Source: Clostridiales bacterium
Lineage (GTDB): Bacteria > Bacillota > Clostridia > Christensenellales > Aristaeellaceae
Length of the DNA: 8,950 bases
Reading direction: 5' to 3'
Assembly: GCA_012512355.1 (NCBI GenBank)
Contig: JAAZEI010000277.1
Span: forward strand, 1 to 8,950
Shown here: positions 6,842 through 8,950 of the stretch, piece after piece
Layout of the letters: every line of letters starts with the position of its first letter
Numbering within the stretch: the first letter of the stretch is position 1
Program-made: the position numbers and the translations under genes
The notes under the pieces: generated by a model
The model's input: only the letters and a program-made list of their open reading frames with translations
The model's database searches: none
Told to the model about the DNA's origin: nothing

Positions 6842-7018
6842 ATGAAAAAAAAACACAGTTTAGCATATATTATTTGGTTACTTTTTCTTGTGATCGTATT
6901 GGGACTCGGCTTATGGCTGACCATTGATTCTGCCATATATTTTGCCCAAAATCCACATCTTAGGTGGCTTAAAAGCCCTGAAGCTGCACGAATAATTCAT
7001 TTGTTTGGTTTGGTATAA
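6842..7018 (+). CDS. Small single-pass membrane protein, 58 residues, unknown function
   Basis: I do not recognise this protein. It begins MKKKHS, then has one hydrophobic segment at about 7-28 (AYIIWLLFLVIVLGLGLWLT). A 30-residue polar/amphipathic tail follows: NPHLRWLKSPEAARIIHLFG near the C-terminus. The positive N-terminus followed by a long hydrophobic stretch suggests an anchor with the N-terminus inside and the tail outside the membrane, or an uncleaved signal; no AXA or lipobox site is evident. The gene is supported by AAAGGA 6 nt before the ATG, a start 3 bp after the nudF stop, and an end that abuts the next gene. Translation is likely coupled to nudF. It could be a real small membrane protein with a role near its neighbours, but the sequence does not show which. 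Confidence 0.75.
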   Translation: MKKKHSLAYIIWLLFLVIVLGLGLWLTIDSAIYFAQNPHLRWLKSPEAARIIHLFGLV

Positions 7019-7021
7019 TGC

Positions 7022-7672
7022 ATGCGGTTGTTGATGGACATGATTTTCCTCAGGGATAAGAACCATGAAGCATCTCAGGATGAACGCTTTCGCAGCATTT
7101 TTCGGGAATTGCCTGTTCTTCAAGGGGAAAGAATCATCCTGCGAACACCCTTCATGCATGATGCGGGTGATTTTTATAGTTTTGCTCGCGATGAGGAAAA
7201 CTGCCGTTATGTTCTTTGGGACGCGCATCAAAGCGTATCTGACAGCAGGAATGTACTGCGAGGCATCATCCGGCGAAACAAGATAGGGGATCCGGCTACT
7301 TTTGCTATTGCGCTAAAATCGGACAATCGTTTCATTGGGACAATTGGTTTTCAATGGATAGATATCCAGAGCTGCAGCTGTGAATTAGGGTACAGTATTG
7401 CCCGCAGGCTGTGGAATAGGGGACTGGGCACGGAAGCGCTTAAAACGCTGTTGCCTTTTGCTTTTGAAAAACTGGATTTAAACAGGATAGAGGCAAAACA
7501 TGATGTTCTCAACCCAGCATCGGGAAAAGTGCTTTTACATCTTGGTTTTCGTCAGGAGCAGATAGCGCGTTCAAGCCTGAGTTTAAAAGGCAGGATGGCA
7601 GACATGGCGCATTATGTCCTGCTGAAGGAAGATTGGACAAAGTCAGCCGCGGTTATAAAAGGTAATGCTTAG
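7022..7672 (+). CDS. GNAT-family N-acetyltransferase, RimJ/RimL-like
   Basis: Acetyl-CoA-dependent N-acetyltransferase of 216 residues in the Acetyltransf_3 (RimJ/RimL) group. Members acetylate ribosomal protein N-termini, small amines or antibiotics; the substrate here is unknown. A 30-residue N-terminal lead (RDKNHEASQDERFRSIFREL) precedes the fold, which starts at LPVLQGERIILR (30-41). FIGTIGFQWID (104-114) and ELGYSIARRLWNRGLGTEAL (121-140) follow; the latter contains the acetyl-CoA loop R-x-x-G-x-G/A (R128 to G136). NRIEAKHDVLNPASGKVLLHLGF (154-176) is the usual motif B. The start is not certain: ATG 7022 lies 3 bp after the preceding stop but lacks a clear ribosome binding site, and in-frame ATGs at 7034 and 7040 are alternatives. 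Reinitiation from the 58-codon gene could explain this. It is the third gene of the operon. Confidence 0.85.
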   Translation: MRLLMDMIFLRDKNHEASQDERFRSIFRELPVLQGERIILRTPFMHDAGDFYSFARDEENCRYVLWDAHQSVSDSRNVLRGIIRRNKIGDPATFAIALKSDNRFIGTIGFQWIDIQSCSCELGYSIARRLWNRGLGTEALKTLLPFAFEKLDLNRIEAKHDVLNPASGKVLLHLGFRQEQIARSSLSLKGRMADMAHYVLLKEDWTKSAAVIKGNA

Positions 7673-7705
7673 CGCATTTATAAAAACAGAATGGGATAGA
7701 CAAGA

Positions 7706-8605
7706 TTGATTTCAGCAAAATTTATTTTGGCATTGTGCATGGGTGTTTTTGGGACAGTGCCACTTTTTATTCGACTGCTACCCCTTGAGAGTGTGGAAAT
7801 CGCATTTTGGCGTGCAGTACTCGCAGCTGGTTTTTTAATCCTTTATTTTTTGATTACAAAAAAATCATTAAACCTAAAACATTATAAAAAGCAATCCGGG
7901 CTGCTTCTGCTTTCAGGAGCTTTAATGGGCATCAACTGGGTGACGCTGTTTGAAGCATACAAACACACAACAGTTTCTGTTGCTACGCTCATTTATTATA
8001 CTGCGCCGCTTCTTGTGACCGCGGCCAGTGTACTGATTCTAAAGGAGAAGATAACGCGATCCCAAATCATCAGCATGGGTGCTGCAGCTCTTGGCATGAT
8101 ATTGATTATTAACCCGACCGGTGCTTTGACATCCGATCAATTGATAGGGATGTTGTTTGCGTTTGCTGCGGCAGTACTCTATGCCTCGGTCATTATGCTC
8201 AATCGGTTCATCAAAGATATTCCCAGCGTTTCACGCACCCTGCTGCAATTCATTGCGGCTATCTTGGTTTTAACGCCTTATGTCTTGCGCGGCGGCAGTC
8301 TGCAGGCTGCCCAACTTGATGTAATTGGGATTTTATCTTTGCTCATCCTTGGCGCAATTCACACCGGGCTTATTTATTGTTTGTATTTCGGGGCAATCCA
8401 GAGGCTGCAAGGCAGAGAGATTGCTATCCTCAGTTATATTGATCCATTGGTTGCTGTTCTGCTTTCTGCCCTGATATTAAGAGAACCCTTCACGATTCTA
8501 CAAATGCTGGGTGGTGCTATGATTTTGGGCTTTACTTTTATAAGCGAACGACCCGGAAAACATAGTAAGATTCCAATCGTTGAAAAGAAAGCAGAGGGAG
8601 TTTGA
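7706..8605 (+). CDS. EamA/DMT-family transporter (10 TM)
   Basis: Inner-membrane permease of 299 residues with two EamA repeats, about 5-136 and 146-281, giving ten predicted membrane helices. Each repeat ends with the matching motif: YYTAPLLVTAASVLILKEKI at 97-116 and SYIDPLVAVLLSALILREPF at 243-262. FWRAVLA at 34-40 is the TM2 signature of the family. Known members export amino acids, their analogues or other metabolites, but the substrate is not readable here. The start is TTG 7706: the only upstream in-frame ATG (7691) is followed two codons later by a stop, and starting at the next ATG (residue 12) would cut into TM1. The ribosome binding site is poor (GGGATAG region). The gap to the acetyltransferase is 33 bp, consistent with one operon. 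No clear terminator hairpin was found downstream. Confidence 0.9.
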   Translation: MISAKFILALCMGVFGTVPLFIRLLPLESVEIAFWRAVLAAGFLILYFLITKKSLNLKHYKKQSGLLLLSGALMGINWVTLFEAYKHTTVSVATLIYYTAPLLVTAASVLILKEKITRSQIISMGAAALGMILIINPTGALTSDQLIGMLFAFAAAVLYASVIMLNRFIKDIPSVSRTLLQFIAAILVLTPYVLRGGSLQAAQLDVIGILSLLILGAIHTGLIYCLYFGAIQRLQGREIAILSYIDPLVAVLLSALILREPFTILQMLGGAMILGFTFISERPGKHSKIPIVEKKAEGV

Positions 8606-8763
8606 TAATAAATCAAATAAGAAGATTTGTTGTCAATGAACGTGGGCTTGCTGAGACTGGAATATGTTATTTGTTTTTTCCACTCAATTGCTAGTATTGT
8701 ATTGAAATATTGTTCTAAAATTGGCTCAATTATCACATAAAAACGGCAAAGGCTATTTTTCAC

Positions 8764-8792
8764 TTGTGACATAAAGTGTTTTGTGGTAAAAT
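8764..8792 (+). promoter_or_regulatory. Promoter of the EF-G-like gene (sigma-A type, extended -10)
   Basis: The -35 box is TTGTGA at 8764-8769 and the -10 box is TAAAAT at 8787-8792, with a 17-bp spacer and a TG one base upstream of the -10. The predicted transcription start is near 8799, giving a leader of about 53 nt. This is the best-formed promoter on the plus strand. Confidence 0.72.
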
Positions 8793-8836
8793 TATGACCG
8801 TTATTGAAGAAATCAATCTTATCATTATATTTTTTT

Positions 8837-8843
8837 GAGGGGG
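8837..8843 (+). promoter_or_regulatory. Ribosome binding site of the EF-G-like gene
   Basis: GAGGGGG lies 8 nt before ATG 8852 and fixes the start. Confidence 0.75.
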
Positions 8844-8851
8844 ATCAGATC

Positions 8852-8950
8852 ATGGCTGACTATCAACCAAAGGAAATTCGGAATATCGCCTTCTTAGGGC
8901 ATGGCAGCGAAGGCAAAACTACTTTGACGGAAGCTTTGCTTTTTGCTGCC
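8852..8950 (+). CDS. Elongation factor G-like translational GTPase, N-terminal 33 codons (partial)
   Basis: The gene runs off the right edge; only 33 codons are visible. The peptide contains IRNIAFLGHGSEGKTTLTEA, a GTPase P-loop of form G-x4-GKT in the position of the EF-G G1 motif, followed by LLFAA. Canonical EF-G (FusA) has AHIDAGKTT here. The GHG-type loop is characteristic of the EF-G-like branch that occurs as a second copy in many Firmicutes and related bacteria. The cellular role of that branch is not well defined; it may act in ribosome recycling or translocation under special conditions. It has its own promoter and ribosome binding site, so it is a separate transcription unit from the nudF operon. 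Confidence 0.85.
   Translation, partial: MADYQPKEIRNIAFLGHGSEGKTTLTEALLFAA

Larger units (their letters stand above)
8606..8851. other. AT-rich intergenic region between the DMT gene and the EF-G-like gene
   Basis: About 245 bp without a credible gene. Its right part holds the EF-G-like promoter, 5' leader and ribosome binding site. I saw no strong terminator hairpin after the DMT transporter gene, although the region is AT-rich throughout. Confidence 0.6.

Noticed and set aside
8733..8769. TCACA...TGTGA inverted repeat upstream of the EF-G-like gene
   Set aside because: Five-base arms with a 27-bp gap in AT-rich DNA are expected by chance; one arm is part of the -35 box.
8434..8772. 112-codon minus-strand frame at the end of the DMT gene
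   Set aside because: Antisense to a clear transporter and into AT-rich intergenic DNA; no ribosome binding site or recognisable motif.

Overview
The window looks like chromosomal DNA of a low-to-mid G+C Firmicute, probably a clostridial-type organism. The evidence is a T-box riboswitch ahead of pheST, strong GGAGG-type ribosome binding sites, several TTG starts, a serine acetyltransferase of the long anaerobe type, and an EF-G-like GTPase with a non-canonical P-loop. The species cannot be named from the sequence.

Left edge (1-144): the last codons and terminal inverted repeat of an IS3-family (IS150-like) insertion sequence. It stops about 38 bp beyond the end of pheT and may have landed in the pheT terminator.

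Minus-strand block (145-6061, read right to left): serine O-acetyltransferase (cysteine synthesis), a 12-TM major facilitator transporter of the MFS_1_like/PPP type, then a T-box leader and pheS-pheT, the two subunits of phenylalanyl-tRNA synthetase. The pheST promoter begins one base after the transporter stop codon. The leader has a TTC (Phe) specifier candidate, the T-box sequence and an intrinsic terminator, so pheST should be induced by uncharged tRNA-Phe.

Divergent control region (6062-6211): back-to-back promoters for the acetyltransferase and for the plus-strand block. Both promoters overlap the longest open frames, which argues for shorter proteins at both loci.

Plus-strand block (6212-8605): a NudF-type ADP-ribose pyrophosphatase, a 58-residue single-pass membrane protein of unknown function, a RimJ/RimL-like GNAT acetyltransferase and a 10-TM EamA/DMT transporter. 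The first three are separated by 3 bp each and the fourth by 33 bp, so this is probably one operon.

Right edge (8606-8950): about 245 bp of AT-rich intergenic DNA with a good sigma-A-type promoter, then the first 33 codons of an elongation factor G-like translational GTPase.

Most of the window is housekeeping. I see no CRISPR array, no phage genes, no rRNA or tRNA genes, and no convincing undescribed multigene system. The most open items are the 58-residue membrane protein, the IS-terminator junction, and the dyad inside the acetyltransferase promoter.
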